Positions 9,652 through 18,795 of a stretch of 64,000 nt of DNA are shown here, piece by piece. Below the pieces are notes generated by a model. It saw only the letters and a program-made list of their open reading frames with translations. It was not told where the DNA came from and did no database searches. The position numbers were made by a program, and so were the translations under genes. The DNA is from Rhodovulum kholense. Its GTDB lineage: Bacteria > Pseudomonadota > Alphaproteobacteria > Rhodobacterales > Rhodobacteraceae. The stretch covers positions 54,872 to 118,871 of the forward strand of contig NZ_QAYC01000013.1 in the NCBI RefSeq assembly GCF_003053725.1, read 5' to 3'. How positions within the stretch are numbered: the first letter of the stretch is position 1; each line of letters begins with the position of its first letter.

Positions 9652-10391
9652 CCCTGTTCTCGCTGGACGGCCGCCGCGCCTTCGTCACCGGCGCCAACAC
9701 CGGCATCGGCCAGGCCATCGCCCGGGCGCTGGCGGCCCAGGGCGCGGCCGTCACCTGCGCCGGGCGCCGCCCCTCGGACGAGACCGTGAGCCTGATCGAG
9801 GCCGCGGGCGGCGCGGCGCAAAGCCTGATCCTCGATCTGGCCGACCCGTTGGCCGGGCGCGATCTCTTTGCCGGGGAGGGCTACAGCATCCTCGTCAACA
9901 ATGCCGGGATCATCCGCCGGGCCGACAGCCTGGACTATTCCGAGGCCGACTGGGACGCGGTGATGGATGTCGATCTGAAGGCGCTTTTCTTCACGTCCCA
10001 GGGCTTTGCCCGGGCCTGTCTGGAGACGGGCACCCTGCCCGCGGCCATCGTCAACATCGCCTCGCTTCTCAGCTTTCAGGGCGGTATACGCGTCCCGGCC
10101 TATACGGCGGCGAAACATGGGGTGGCCGGACTGACGAAAATCCTCGCCAACGAATGGGCGGGGCGCGGCATCAATGTCAATGCCATCGCCCCGGGCTATA
10201 TCGCCACGAACAACACCGCGGCGCTGCGCGAGGACCCCCTGCGCAGCCAGGCGATCCTCGACCGGATTCCGGCCGGGCGCTGGGGCGCCCCCGAGGACAT
10301 CGCCGGAACCGCCGCGTTCCTTTGCTCCCCGGCCGCCCGCTACATTCACGGCGCGGTCCTGAACGTAGATGGAGGCTGGCTTGCCCGCTGA
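9648..10391 (+). CDS. kduD: 2-dehydro-3-deoxy-D-gluconate 5-dehydrogenase (SDR)
   Basis: Reduces 2,5-diketo-3-deoxygluconate to 2-keto-3-deoxygluconate with NADH. A 247-residue classical SDR with the cofactor motif TGANTGIGQA, NNAGIIRR, the serine in NIASLLSFQGG, the catalytic YTAAKHG (YxxxK) and a C-terminal NVDGGWLAR typical of KduD. It overlaps kduI by four bases and the next dehydrogenase by about 20, so the whole set is one transcript. Confidence 0.93.
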   Translation: MTLFSLDGRRAFVTGANTGIGQAIARALAAQGAAVTCAGRRPSDETVSLIEAAGGAAQSLILDLADPLAGRDLFAGEGYSILVNNAGIIRRADSLDYSEADWDAVMDVDLKALFFTSQGFARACLETGTLPAAIVNIASLLSFQGGIRVPAYTAAKHGVAGLTKILANEWAGRGINVNAIAPGYIATNNTAALREDPLRSQAILDRIPAGRWGAPEDIAGTAAFLCSPAARYIHGAVLNVDGGWLAR

Positions 10392-11826
10392 CCGAATGAC
10401 CCGCACCGCCAAGGCCCCCGAGGCCGGCATCGTCCACCTTGGCCTTGGCGCCTTCTTCCGCGCCCATGGCGCCGTCTATACCGAAGAGGCCGTGGCCCGC
10501 TCGGGCGGCGCCTGGGGCATCATTGGCGTCTCGCTGAAATCGCCCGGCACCCGCGACGCGCTGGCGCCGCAGGGCTGCACCTATACCGCGCTCGAGCTTG
10601 GCCCCGAGGGCGCCGTCGCGCATCCGGTCGAGATCCTGCGCGACGTGCTGGTCGCGCCCGAAGACCCGCAGGCCGTGCTTGAGGCGATGGCGGATCCGGC
10701 GATCCGCATCGTGACCCTGACCATCACCGAGAAGGGCTATTGCCATGACCCCGCGACCGGCGCGCTCAATCTCGATCATCCAGACATCCTGCACGATCTG
10801 GGCTCGGCCCATCCGGTCTCGGCGCCGGGCTATCTGGTGCGGGCGCTGCAACTGCGCCACGACCGGGGGCTCCGGCCCTTCACCGTGCTGACCTGCGACA
10901 ACCTTCCCGACAATGGCCGCGTCGTGCGCGGCGTGGTGCTGGCGCTGGCCAGCCGGATCGACCCGGGCCTCGCCGACTGGATCGGCACCGAGGGCCGCTT
11001 TCCGTCCACCATGGTCGACCGGATCGTGCCCGCCACCAGCCCCGAGGACATCGCCCGCGTCGAGGCGCTGACCGGCTGCCACGACGCCGCCCCGGTGATG
11101 CACGAGCCCTTCCGGCAATGGGCGATCGAGGACGATTTCGTCGATGACGCGCGGCCCGACTGGGGCGCGGTCGGCGCCGAACTGGTCACCGAGGTCACGC
11201 CCTACGAGCACATGAAGCTGCGCATGCTGAACGGCGCCCATTCGGCGCTGGCCTATCTGGGCTATCTGGCCGGGCACGAGACGATTTCCGAAACCGTGGC
11301 CGATCCGGCGCTGGGGGCCTTTGTGCGCCACCTTTGGGCCGACGAGATCGCCCCGGCGCTGACCCCGCCGCCCGGCGTGTCGCTGGCCGCCTATGCTGAG
11401 GCGCTTGGCGCGCGCTTCGCCAATCCCGCGATCCGGCACCGCACCTGGCAGATCGCCATGGACGGCAGCCAGAAACTGCCCCAGCGCATCCTCGCGACCC
11501 TGTCCGACAACCTTGTCGAGGGCCGAGCGAGCCCCGGGCTGATCCTGACCGTCGCGGCCTGGATGCGCTATGTCGGCGGCATCGACGAGGCGGGCCGACC
11601 CATCGACGTGCGCGACCCGCTGGCCGAGCGGCTGCGCGCGCTGAGCGACGGGGCCGAGACGCCCGAGGCCAAGGTCGCGGCGCTGCTCTCGGTCCGCGAG
11701 ATCTTCCCCGAGGCGCTGGCCCGGACCCTGAAGGGCCATCTGGCCGAAGCCTATGCGCAGCTTCTGCGCGACGGCGCGCGGGCGTCGGCCGGGGCCATCT
11801 GCACCGAGACCGCCGGGGCGGACTGA
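10369..11826 (+). CDS. uxuB: Mannitol dehydrogenase-family oxidoreductase, probable fructuronate reductase
   Basis: Member of the long-chain mannitol/fructuronate/tagaturonate dehydrogenase family. It begins with the NAD-binding IVHLGLGAFFRAHGAVY and carries TLTITEKGYC, VLTCDNLPDNG, the substrate-site LVTEVTPYEHMKLRMLNGAHSA and a late helical domain; 485 residues is normal. With uxaC upstream in the operon, reduction of D-fructuronate to D-mannonate is the most natural job. The start is uncertain: the ATG at 10369 overlaps kduD, while a TTG at 10381 sits just behind a GGAGG and an ATG at 10396 is also in frame. No mannonate dehydratase or KDG kinase is in the window. Confidence 0.8.
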   Translation: MEAGLPADRMTRTAKAPEAGIVHLGLGAFFRAHGAVYTEEAVARSGGAWGIIGVSLKSPGTRDALAPQGCTYTALELGPEGAVAHPVEILRDVLVAPEDPQAVLEAMADPAIRIVTLTITEKGYCHDPATGALNLDHPDILHDLGSAHPVSAPGYLVRALQLRHDRGLRPFTVLTCDNLPDNGRVVRGVVLALASRIDPGLADWIGTEGRFPSTMVDRIVPATSPEDIARVEALTGCHDAAPVMHEPFRQWAIEDDFVDDARPDWGAVGAELVTEVTPYEHMKLRMLNGAHSALAYLGYLAGHETISETVADPALGAFVRHLWADEIAPALTPPPGVSLAAYAEALGARFANPAIRHRTWQIAMDGSQKLPQRILATLSDNLVEGRASPGLILTVAAWMRYVGGIDEAGRPIDVRDPLAERLRALSDGAETPEAKVAALLSVREIFPEALARTLKGHLAEAYAQLLRDGARASAGAICTETAGAD

Positions 11827-11892
11827 TCCGCCACCCTTTCGCTCTTCCGCTCCGCCGCGCGCGTGCCGACCGGACGCGCCGACCGGACAGGA

Positions 11893-11938
11893 GCCCCCCG
11901 ATCCTGGCATCGCGATTGTTCCATGCCCGGATCGGGGC
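11893..11938 (+). terminator. Strong intergenic stem-loop after the uronate operon
   Basis: An inverted repeat of about 16 bp (GCCCC..CGATCC..GGCAT against ATGCC.GGATCGGGGC) with a short loop lies between the MDR gene and xylA. There is no T-run after it, so it may be a Rho-assisted end or an mRNA-stabilising element rather than a classical intrinsic terminator. It marks the likely boundary between the uronate operon and xylA. Confidence 0.55.
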
Positions 11939-11997
11939 TACCAAACAGGCGGGGGGCGCATGCGGACGCGGCGCCGCCCCGGACAGGAGGACCGCAC

Positions 11998-13305
11998 ATG
12001 ACCGACTTCTTCCACGGTATCGGCAAGATCGCCTATGAAGGCCCCGACAGCACCAACCCGCTGGCCTTCCGCCATTACGACCCGAACGCGCTGGTGCTTG
12101 GCAAGCGGATGGAGGACCATCTGCGCTTTGCCGGTGCCTATTGGCACAGCCTCGCCTATGAGGGGCTCGACCCGTTCGGCGGCCGCACCTTCCAGCGCCC
12201 CTGGTATGGCGACGGGATGGACCGGGCCTTCGTCAAGGCCGATGTCGCCTTCGAGCTGTTCTCGAAGCTCGGCCTGCCCTATTTCTGCTTTCACGACGCC
12301 GATGTGCGCCCCGAAGGCAAGACGCTGGTCGACACGGTCACCAACCTGAACCGCGTCGCCGAGGTCTTTGCCCAGAAGATGGAAGCGACCGGCATCCGCC
12401 TGCTCTGGGGCACGGCGAACCTCTTTTCCCACCGCCGCTACATGGCGGGCGCGGCCACCAACCCGGACCCCGAGGTCTTTGCCTATGCCGCCGCCTCGAT
12501 CAAGGCGATGATGGACGTGACCCACCGGCTGGGCGGCGAGAACTACGTGCTCTGGGGCGGGCGCGAAGGCTACGAGACACTGCTGAACACCGATCTCGGC
12601 CAGGAGCTGGACCAGATGGGCCGGATGCTGTCGATGGTGGTCGAGTACAAGCACAAGATCGGCTTCAAGGGCACGATCCTGGTCGAGCCGAAGCCGCAGG
12701 AGCCGACCAAGCACCAATACGACTACGACGTCGCCACCTGCTACGGCTTCCTCAAGCGCTACGGGCTGGAAAACGAGGTCAAGCTGAACATCGAGGTCGG
12801 CCATGCCTTCCTCGCGGGCCACAGCTTCGAACATGAACTGGCCCTGGCCGCGGCGCTGGGCGTGCTGGGCTCGATCGACATGAACCGGAACGATCCGCAA
12901 TGCGGCTGGGATACCGACCATTTCCCGAACGACCCGCAATCGGTGGCGCTGGCCTATCGCGAAATCCTGAAGGCGGGCGGCTTCACCACCGGCGGCACCA
13001 ATTTCGACGCCAAGATCCGGCGCCAGTCGATCGACCCGGCCGATCTGTTCCATGGCCATATCCTTGGCATGGACACCTGCGCGCGGGGCCTGAAGGCCGC
13101 CGCCGCGATGATCGAGGAGGGCAGCCTCGACGCCGCACTGGCCGACCGCTACGCAGGCTGGCAAGCGCCCGAGGCGCAGGCGATGCTGAAGGGCGAACGC
13201 AGCCTCGATCAGATCGCCGACCGGGTTCTGGCCGCCGAACGCGACCCCGAGCCGCGCTCGGGCCGGCAGGAATACCTCGAAGGGCTGGTGAACCGCTTCG
13301 TCTGA
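11998..13305 (+). CDS. xylA: Xylose isomerase
   Basis: Interconverts D-xylose and D-xylulose. The 435-residue protein has the family signatures: [27 protein letters not shown] with the catalytic His, [17 protein letters not shown] with metal ligands, and [17 protein letters not shown] with the second metal site. The start at 11998 ([10 protein letters not shown]) is preceded by GGAGG. No xylulokinase is adjacent; the xylFHG importer lies 4 kb downstream, separated by three other genes. Confidence 0.96.
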   Translation: MTDFFHGIGKIAYEGPDSTNPLAFRHYDPNALVLGKRMEDHLRFAGAYWHSLAYEGLDPFGGRTFQRPWYGDGMDRAFVKADVAFELFSKLGLPYFCFHDADVRPEGKTLVDTVTNLNRVAEVFAQKMEATGIRLLWGTANLFSHRRYMAGAATNPDPEVFAYAAASIKAMMDVTHRLGGENYVLWGGREGYETLLNTDLGQELDQMGRMLSMVVEYKHKIGFKGTILVEPKPQEPTKHQYDYDVATCYGFLKRYGLENEVKLNIEVGHAFLAGHSFEHELALAAALGVLGSIDMNRNDPQCGWDTDHFPNDPQSVALAYREILKAGGFTTGGTNFDAKIRRQSIDPADLFHGHILGMDTCARGLKAAAAMIEEGSLDAALADRYAGWQAPEAQAMLKGERSLDQIADRVLAAERDPEPRSGRQEYLEGLVNRFV

Positions 13306-13357
13306 AGGGCTTGACGCGCGCCTGCCGCCCGCGCTTTGCTGGCGGCGGGAGGACACG

Positions 13358-14677
13358 ATGACACGCCTTGCCGCTGCCCTCATGGCGGCGCTGGCGGCCC
13401 CGCCGGGTCTGGCGGGCAGCCTGCCCGCGCCGCTATCCGATGCCGATTTCGCGGCTTCGCTCGAGGCCGAGATCCGTCTTGGACAGCTCTTGTTCTACGA
13501 CCCGATCCTGTCGGGCAACCGCACCATCTCTTGCGCGACCTGCCACCATCCGCGCTTCGCGACCGGCGACGGGCTGTCGCTGGGGCTGGGCGAGGGCGGC
13601 ATCGGGTTGGGGCCCGACCGCCACGCCGATCCGGCGAACCGGCCCGAGCGGCTCATCCCGCGCAATGCGCCACCGCTCTTCAACATGGGCGCGGCCGGGG
13701 TGACGGTGCTGTTTGCCGACGGCCGGATCGAGACCGATGCCAGCCGCCCGACCGGGTTTCGCACCCCGATGGAGGACGAGATGGTGGCGGGGTTCGCCAA
13801 TCTGCTGTCGGCGCAGACCATGTTCCCGGTGCTTTCGCCCGACGAGATGGCCGGGCATTATCAGGAAAACGACGTGGCCCGCGCCGTCCGGCAGGGTTTC
13901 ATCACCGGGCCGGGAGGCGCCTGGGACCGGATCGCGGACCGGGTCGCGGCGCTTCCGGCCTACCGGACCCGGTTCGAGGCGGTCTATCCCGAGATCGCCG
14001 CCGGACGTCCCATCGCCTTCACCGACATCTCGAATGCCATCGCCGCCTTCGTCGCAGCCGAGTGGCGCGCCGATGACAGCGCCTTCGACCACGCGCTCCG
14101 GGGCGGACCGCCGCTGACCGGACCGGCAGCCGAAGGCCAGGCGCTGTTCTACGGGGCCGCGGGTTGCGACGGCTGCCATTCCGGGCCGCTTCTCTCCGAC
14201 ATGGGCTTTCACGCGATGGGCGCGCCGCAGCTTGGCCCCGGCAAGGTCGAGCGGTTCGAGACGGGCCAGGCCGATCCGGGCCGGTTCCGCGTCACCGGCC
14301 ATGCCGCCGACGCCTTCGCCTTCCGCACGCCGATGCTCAGAAACGTGACCCGCACCGGTCCCTGGGGCCATGCCGGGGGCGATACCGACTTGCGCGCCTT
14401 CCTCGCCCGGCACGCTGCACCCCGAAAGGTTCTGGACCGCCACCCGCGCGAGGCCGTGCTGCCGCATTTCGACAGCCCCCAGCCGGTCTGGGCCGTGCTC
14501 GACGACCCCGAGGCCCGCGCCGCCATCGAGGCTGCGGCCAAACCCGGCCCCGGTCTTGCCCCGGACGAGATCGAGGCATTGATGGCCTTTCTCGAGGCGC
14601 TGACCGACGAAACCGCGCTGGCCGGGCGGCTGGGCATCCCCGACGCCGTGCCCAGCGGCCGGCCGGTCGACCGCTAG
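13358..14677 (+). CDS. MauG-like di-haem cytochrome c peroxidase family protein
   Basis: A secreted protein of 439 residues with an N-terminal signal peptide (MTRLAAALMAALAAPPGLAG) and two haem-c attachment sites, CATCH near residue 60 and CDGCH near residue 270, the spacing expected of bacterial CCP/MauG proteins. Hydrogen peroxide reduction or oxidative maturation of a partner protein in the periplasm are the family roles. Its stop overlaps the convergent FG-GAP gene by four bases. A GGGAGG ribosome binding site precedes the ATG. The partner is unknown; the adjacent secreted FG-GAP protein is a candidate. Confidence 0.88.
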   Translation: MTRLAAALMAALAAPPGLAGSLPAPLSDADFAASLEAEIRLGQLLFYDPILSGNRTISCATCHHPRFATGDGLSLGLGEGGIGLGPDRHADPANRPERLIPRNAPPLFNMGAAGVTVLFADGRIETDASRPTGFRTPMEDEMVAGFANLLSAQTMFPVLSPDEMAGHYQENDVARAVRQGFITGPGGAWDRIADRVAALPAYRTRFEAVYPEIAAGRPIAFTDISNAIAAFVAAEWRADDSAFDHALRGGPPLTGPAAEGQALFYGAAGCDGCHSGPLLSDMGFHAMGAPQLGPGKVERFETGQADPGRFRVTGHAADAFAFRTPMLRNVTRTGPWGHAGGDTDLRAFLARHAAPRKVLDRHPREAVLPHFDSPQPVWAVLDDPEARAAIEAAAKPGPGLAPDEIEALMAFLEALTDETALAGRLGIPDAVPSGRPVDR

Positions 14678-16173
14678 GGGCGCAGCGTCACCACGCCGTC
14701 GGCCGCGACCTCCTGCCAGTCGCTCCAGCCCGCGCCGGGCCAGAGCACGCGCAGCAGGGCCGTCTCGGCCGCGCCCAGCCCGAAATGCAAAGGCCCCGCC
14801 TGCCCGCCGCCATGGCCGCCGCCGACCGTGATCTCGCGGGTCTGCGACAGGCCGCCCGCGCGCAGCTCGATCCAGGCCCCCACCGCACGGGTATTGGGCG
14901 GGTCCCGGCGCAGCTCGACCCCAAGCCAGTGACCTGCGCCGGGCGTCGCGTTCTGCCACAGCTCCAGGGCCGCGCGGCGGTTCACCACCACCAGATCGAG
15001 CCGCCCGTCGCCGTCGAAATCGGCCAGCCCCGCCCCCCTCGACCGCGCGCCCGAGGCGATCCCGGCCGCATCCCCCGCCTCATGAAACGTGCCGTCGGGC
15101 GGCTGCATCAGCAGGTTGTTGGGGTCCCTCATCGCATTCGAGGGCATCTGGTCGACATTGCCCTTGGCAATAAAGAGATCGAGCCGCCCGTCATTGTCGA
15201 TGTCGCCGAATTCGGCATGCCAGCCGGTCGAGGGCCGCCCGTCATCGCCCAGATAGGGCCGCTGGGCATAGCTGCCCTGCGCATAGGGCGCGTCGCGCAG
15301 CACGCCCGCCTCGTTGAACTGCAAAAGCTGGTCGCCCATCGAGGTCAGCATCACCTCGGGAAAGCCGTTGCCGTCGAGATCGGCGCTGGCGATCCCCATT
15401 CCCCACAGCGAGACCCGGCGCCAGCCCTCGTCCGGCCCGCGCTCGGCCAGCGGGTCCAGCCGCCACATCTGCTCGTAGCCGCCGCTGACATAGTAATGCC
15501 GGTCGTTCGAGATCCGAAGCTCGGGGCGACCGGTCCGCTGCCAGTCGGAAATGAGCATCGAGAGGGCACAGAAGCCGGGCCTGAGCGGCAACGGCGCGCC
15601 GTAACGTCCGGCCTCGGCCCGGTGCAGCTCGTTGCCGTCGCAGGTGCCGAAGGGGCCGTTCGGATCGGCGCGGTCGACATAGTTGCCGATGGCCAGCGTC
15701 GGCAGGCTGCGCCCGGGCTCCCATGTCGCGGAAAAGGCCGTGCTCCAGCCGTCGCCGCCCGCGAAGCCCCAATCGGCCTTGGCAAAACCGCACTGCCCGT
15801 CGCCCCGCAGCAGCAGGTTCGGCCCGGCCCGCAGCACCGCCAGATCGAGGGTCCCGTCGCCGTCGATATCGAGCGGCCAGAGCCCGGTGACGCCCGTCGG
15901 TACCGGCAGTTCGTCCGCCTCGAAGGCCAGCGCCGCGCCCGGCCCGGGGGTGCGGTTGACGAAAAGATGCTTAGGCCCCGCCCCTCCGGCGGCGGCGAAA
16001 TCGGGCCGCCCGTCGCCGTTGCAATCGAGGATCGCGACGCCCCCGCCCACAAAATGCTCCCACCCGCCGGAATAGACATGGGCCTCCGGCAGCGCGGCGC
16101 TGCGGTCGATAAAGACCGGACCGGCGCAAGCGGGCGTGCCGAGAGCCAACAGTGCGAGCGTCAGCCCCTTCAT
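14674..16173 (-). CDS. Secreted FG-GAP/VCBS repeat protein of the CRTAC1 (ASPIC/UnbV) type
   Basis: A 499-residue exported protein with signal peptide (MKGLTLALLALGTPACAG). Repeated calcium-loop motifs of FG-GAP propeller blades are visible: DCNGDGRPDF, DIDGDGTLDL, DLDGNGFPEV, DIDNDGRLDL and DFDGDGRLDL. The C-terminus (VGAWIELRAGG, QTREITVGGGHGGGQ) matches the ASPIC/UnbV domain. This family forms beta-propellers outside the cytoplasm; function here is unknown. Its start overlaps the ROK regulator's stop by four bases, so regulator and propeller are cotranscribed. Confidence 0.82.
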   Translation of the reverse strand: MKGLTLALLALGTPACAGPVFIDRSAALPEAHVYSGGWEHFVGGGVAILDCNGDGRPDFAAAGGAGPKHLFVNRTPGPGAALAFEADELPVPTGVTGLWPLDIDGDGTLDLAVLRAGPNLLLRGDGQCGFAKADWGFAGGDGWSTAFSATWEPGRSLPTLAIGNYVDRADPNGPFGTCDGNELHRAEAGRYGAPLPLRPGFCALSMLISDWQRTGRPELRISNDRHYYVSGGYEQMWRLDPLAERGPDEGWRRVSLWGMGIASADLDGNGFPEVMLTSMGDQLLQFNEAGVLRDAPYAQGSYAQRPYLGDDGRPSTGWHAEFGDIDNDGRLDLFIAKGNVDQMPSNAMRDPNNLLMQPPDGTFHEAGDAAGIASGARSRGAGLADFDGDGRLDLVVVNRRAALELWQNATPGAGHWLGVELRRDPPNTRAVGAWIELRAGGLSQTREITVGGGHGGGQAGPLHFGLGAAETALLRVLWPGAGWSDWQEVAADGVVTLRP

Positions 16174-17453
16174 GCCGCCGCCCCCTCGAACGGGCCGCCG
16201 ATCCGGCGGTCGGTCACCGCGCCCAGCGCCAGCGCACCGGCGCCATGCGCCCCCAGCAGATCGCCCCAGGCATGGACCTCGATCCGGGGCGGGGTCGCGC
16301 GGGCGGGCAGCACCGAGCCGCCGACCTCGGCGATGGTCTCCTGCGCATGAAGATAGTCATAGCGCATCCGCTCGCCGCTGAGGATCAGCAGTTCGGGGTC
16401 GAAGACGTTGATGACATTGGCCAGCCCCAGCGCCAGATAACGCCCGGCGCGGCGAAAGATCGACTGCGCCACCGCATTGCCCGCCTTGGCCTCGGCATAG
16501 AGCCTCTCGACCAGATCGGCGCCGCCCACACTGCCACCCGCGAGATCGAGCGCGACATGGGCCTCGCGCGCCAACGCGTAATCGGCGACATAGGCCTCGA
16601 GACAACCGCGCTGGCCGCAGCGGCAGAGCGCGCCGTCGAGTTCCACCTTGGTATGGCCCAGTTCGACCCCGAGCCCCAGCGCGCCGCGAAACACCCGGTG
16701 GTTCAGCACCAGCCCCATGCCCAGCCCGTGCTCGAGCGTGACGACGGCGAAATCCGACAGGGTCCGGCCGCTGCCGAACCACAGTTCGGCCAGCGCCGCC
16801 AGATTGGCGTCGTTGTCGACGATCACCGGCAGGCCGAGCCGGGCCGAGGCCGCCTGCGCCAGATCGACATCGCGCGCGCCGAAGACCGGCGACCAGTGCA
16901 CCCGACCCGAGGCATGATCGACGAAGCCCGGCACCCCGATGCCGACCTGCGCCAGATCGCCCGGCCCGATCCCGGCCTCGGCGCAGACCGACCCGATCAG
17001 CCGCGCCAGCACCTCGATCTGGTCGCCGGGCGGGGCGCGGTCGCGGGCGGGTTCGCAGGCCTCGGCGATCTGGTTGCCCGCGAAATCGAGCGCCACCGCC
17101 ACATGCTTGCGCATCGAGAACTTGACCCCCGCCACCGCATGCGCCCCGGCCGCGACCCTCAGGGCGACCGGCGGGCGCCCCCTCAGCGGTTCGGCCCCGG
17201 GCACCAGGGGTACCTCGGTCAGATAGCCCTGCTCGATCAGTTCGGAGGTCTGGGTCGTCACCGACGCCGGGCTGACCCCGAGCTCGCGCGCAAGCTGCCC
17301 CCGCGAGACCTCACCCATCGCCCGGACCTGCTCGAAGATCTGCTGGCGCAGCGGGCGCGGCGCCGGGCTGCGCGGCGGCGCCAGAGGACCGCATCCGCGC
17401 GGCTGATCGGGGTTTCCGGGCCCCAGATGCAGCGTCGAGACCGGCGTCATCAT
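16170..17453 (-). CDS. ROK-family transcriptional regulator (XylR/NagC type)
   Basis: A 427-residue sugar-responsive regulator. Residues about 35-80 form a winged helix (VSRGQLARELGVSPASVTTQ), followed by a ROK sugar-kinase-like domain with IGVPGFVDHASG, a DNDANLAALAE motif and the zinc-binding CRCGQRGCLEAY. It diverges from xylFHG, so xylose-dependent control of the importer is likely. The encoded downstream partner is the FG-GAP protein, an unusual companion for a sugar regulator. Confidence 0.9.
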   Translation of the reverse strand: MMTPVSTLHLGPGNPDQPRGCGPLAPPRSPAPRPLRQQIFEQVRAMGEVSRGQLARELGVSPASVTTQTSELIEQGYLTEVPLVPGAEPLRGRPPVALRVAAGAHAVAGVKFSMRKHVAVALDFAGNQIAEACEPARDRAPPGDQIEVLARLIGSVCAEAGIGPGDLAQVGIGVPGFVDHASGRVHWSPVFGARDVDLAQAASARLGLPVIVDNDANLAALAELWFGSGRTLSDFAVVTLEHGLGMGLVLNHRVFRGALGLGVELGHTKVELDGALCRCGQRGCLEAYVADYALAREAHVALDLAGGSVGGADLVERLYAEAKAGNAVAQSIFRRAGRYLALGLANVINVFDPELLILSGERMRYDYLHAQETIAEVGGSVLPARATPPRIEVHAWGDLLGAHGAGALALGAVTDRRIGGPFEGAAA

Positions 17454-17688
17454 TTTTCATTCACCGAACTAAATCTGCGCGAAAAATGGGGAAATTACGC
17501 CGCACCGCATGCCGATCCGCACGCCGCGACAGCTGGACCCCGGCATTTCCTCCCCATATCCGGGCAGCTCAAGTATCGCAGAACATTTTTATTTTGACAG
17601 GTGAAAAATCGGTGTCATGCTTGCGGCCAAGGCGCCGCGGCGTCCGCCAGGCGACGGCCGCGGCCCGGTGATGCTTGGGAGGTATCAG
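17454..17688. promoter_or_regulatory. Divergent regulatory region between the ROK regulator and xylF
   Basis: AT-rich compared with its surroundings. A TTGACA at 17594-17599 is a good -35 box for xylF, with a CATGCT about 16 bp later as a possible -10. Two related sequences in opposite orientation, ATTTTTCATTCACC near 17451-17464 and GGTGAAAAAT near 17600-17609, could be binding sites for the ROK protein. This is pattern matching only. Confidence 0.45.
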
Positions 17689-18717
17689 ATGCAAGGAAGA
17701 ACGCTGATCGCGGGCCTTCTGGCCGCGACCTGTCTTGGCGGGCCGCTGCTCGCGCAGGATCTGACGGTGGGGGTAAGCTGGTCGAACTTTCAGGAAGAAC
17801 GCTGGAAGACCGACGAGGCCGCGATCAAGTCCGCGCTGGACGCGGCGGGGGCGAAATACGTCTCGACCGACGCGCAATCTTCGTCGGCCAAGCAGTTGTC
17901 GGATGTGGAAAGCCTGATCGCGCAGGGCGTCGATGCGCTGCTGATCCTGGCGCAGGATACCTCGGCGATCATTCCGGCGGTGCAGTCGGCCTCGGACGAG
18001 GGCATCCCGGTGATCGCCTATGACCGGCTGATCGAGGACAGCCGCGCGTTTTACCTGACCTTCGACAATGTCGAGGTCGGCCGGATGCAGGCCCGCGCCG
18101 TGCTGGAGAAGGCGCCAGAGGGCAATTACGTGATGATCAAGGGCTCGCCCACCGATCCGAACGCCGATTTCCTGCGGGGCGGCCAGCAGCAGGTGCTGCA
18201 ACCCGCGATCGACGCGGGCAAGATCAAGATCGTGGGCGAGGCCTATACCGACGGCTGGCTGCCCGCCAATGCCCAGCGCAACATGGAACAGATCCTGACC
18301 GCCAATGACAACGAGGTCGATGCGGTCGTAGCCTCGAATGACGGCACCGCGGGCGGCGCGGTGGCGGCGCTGATGGCACAAGGCATGGGCGGCATTCCCG
18401 TATCGGGGCAGGACGGCGACCATGCCGCGCTGAACCGGGTCGCCAAGGGCACCCAGACCGTGTCGGTCTGGAAGGATGCGCGCGAGCTTGGCAAGGCCGC
18501 GGGCGAAATTGCGGTCGAGCTGGCGGGCGGCACCAAGATGAGCGACATCGACGGCGCCCAGCAATGGACCTCGCCCAGCGGCACCACGCTCTGGGCCAAG
18601 TTCCTCGAACCGATCCCGGTCACGCGGGACAACCTGAGCACGGTCACCGATGCCGGCTGGATCAGCGTCGACGCGCTGTGTCAGGGGGTCGAGAACGGCC
18701 CCGCCCCCTGCAACTGA
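17689..18717 (+). CDS. xylF: Xylose ABC transporter periplasmic binding protein
   Basis: Binds D-xylose in the periplasm for the XylHG importer. A signal peptide (MQGRTLIAGLLAATCLGG) is followed by a periplasmic-binding-protein fold of the sugar type with LTVGVSWSNFQEERWKTDE, VIAYDRLI, GSPTDPNA and SGQDGD motifs as in XylF. I start at 17689 because GGGAGG lies six bases before; upstream in-frame codons lack a site and would spoil the signal peptide. About 342 residues, normal for the family. It leads the xylFHG operon. Confidence 0.93.
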   Translation: MQGRTLIAGLLAATCLGGPLLAQDLTVGVSWSNFQEERWKTDEAAIKSALDAAGAKYVSTDAQSSSAKQLSDVESLIAQGVDALLILAQDTSAIIPAVQSASDEGIPVIAYDRLIEDSRAFYLTFDNVEVGRMQARAVLEKAPEGNYVMIKGSPTDPNADFLRGGQQQVLQPAIDAGKIKIVGEAYTDGWLPANAQRNMEQILTANDNEVDAVVASNDGTAGGAVAALMAQGMGGIPVSGQDGDHAALNRVAKGTQTVSVWKDARELGKAAGEIAVELAGGTKMSDIDGAQQWTSPSGTTLWAKFLEPIPVTRDNLSTVTDAGWISVDALCQGVENGPAPCN

Positions 18718-18734
18718 GCCGCCTCCGGCCCGAC

Positions 18735-18752
18735 GGGCGGCACCTGCCGCCC
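18735..18752 (+). promoter_or_regulatory. Intercistronic stem-loop between xylF and xylH
   Basis: A perfect short hairpin GGGCGGCACCTGCCGCCC sits in the 78-bp gap. Such stem-loops after binding-protein genes commonly stabilise the upstream message or dampen transcription into the permease gene, giving more binding protein than permease. That role is inferred. Confidence 0.5.
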
Positions 18753-18795
18753 TCGGTGCCGCAGCGCGGCTCCAAGGTCTTCGGAGAGGCAGGGA

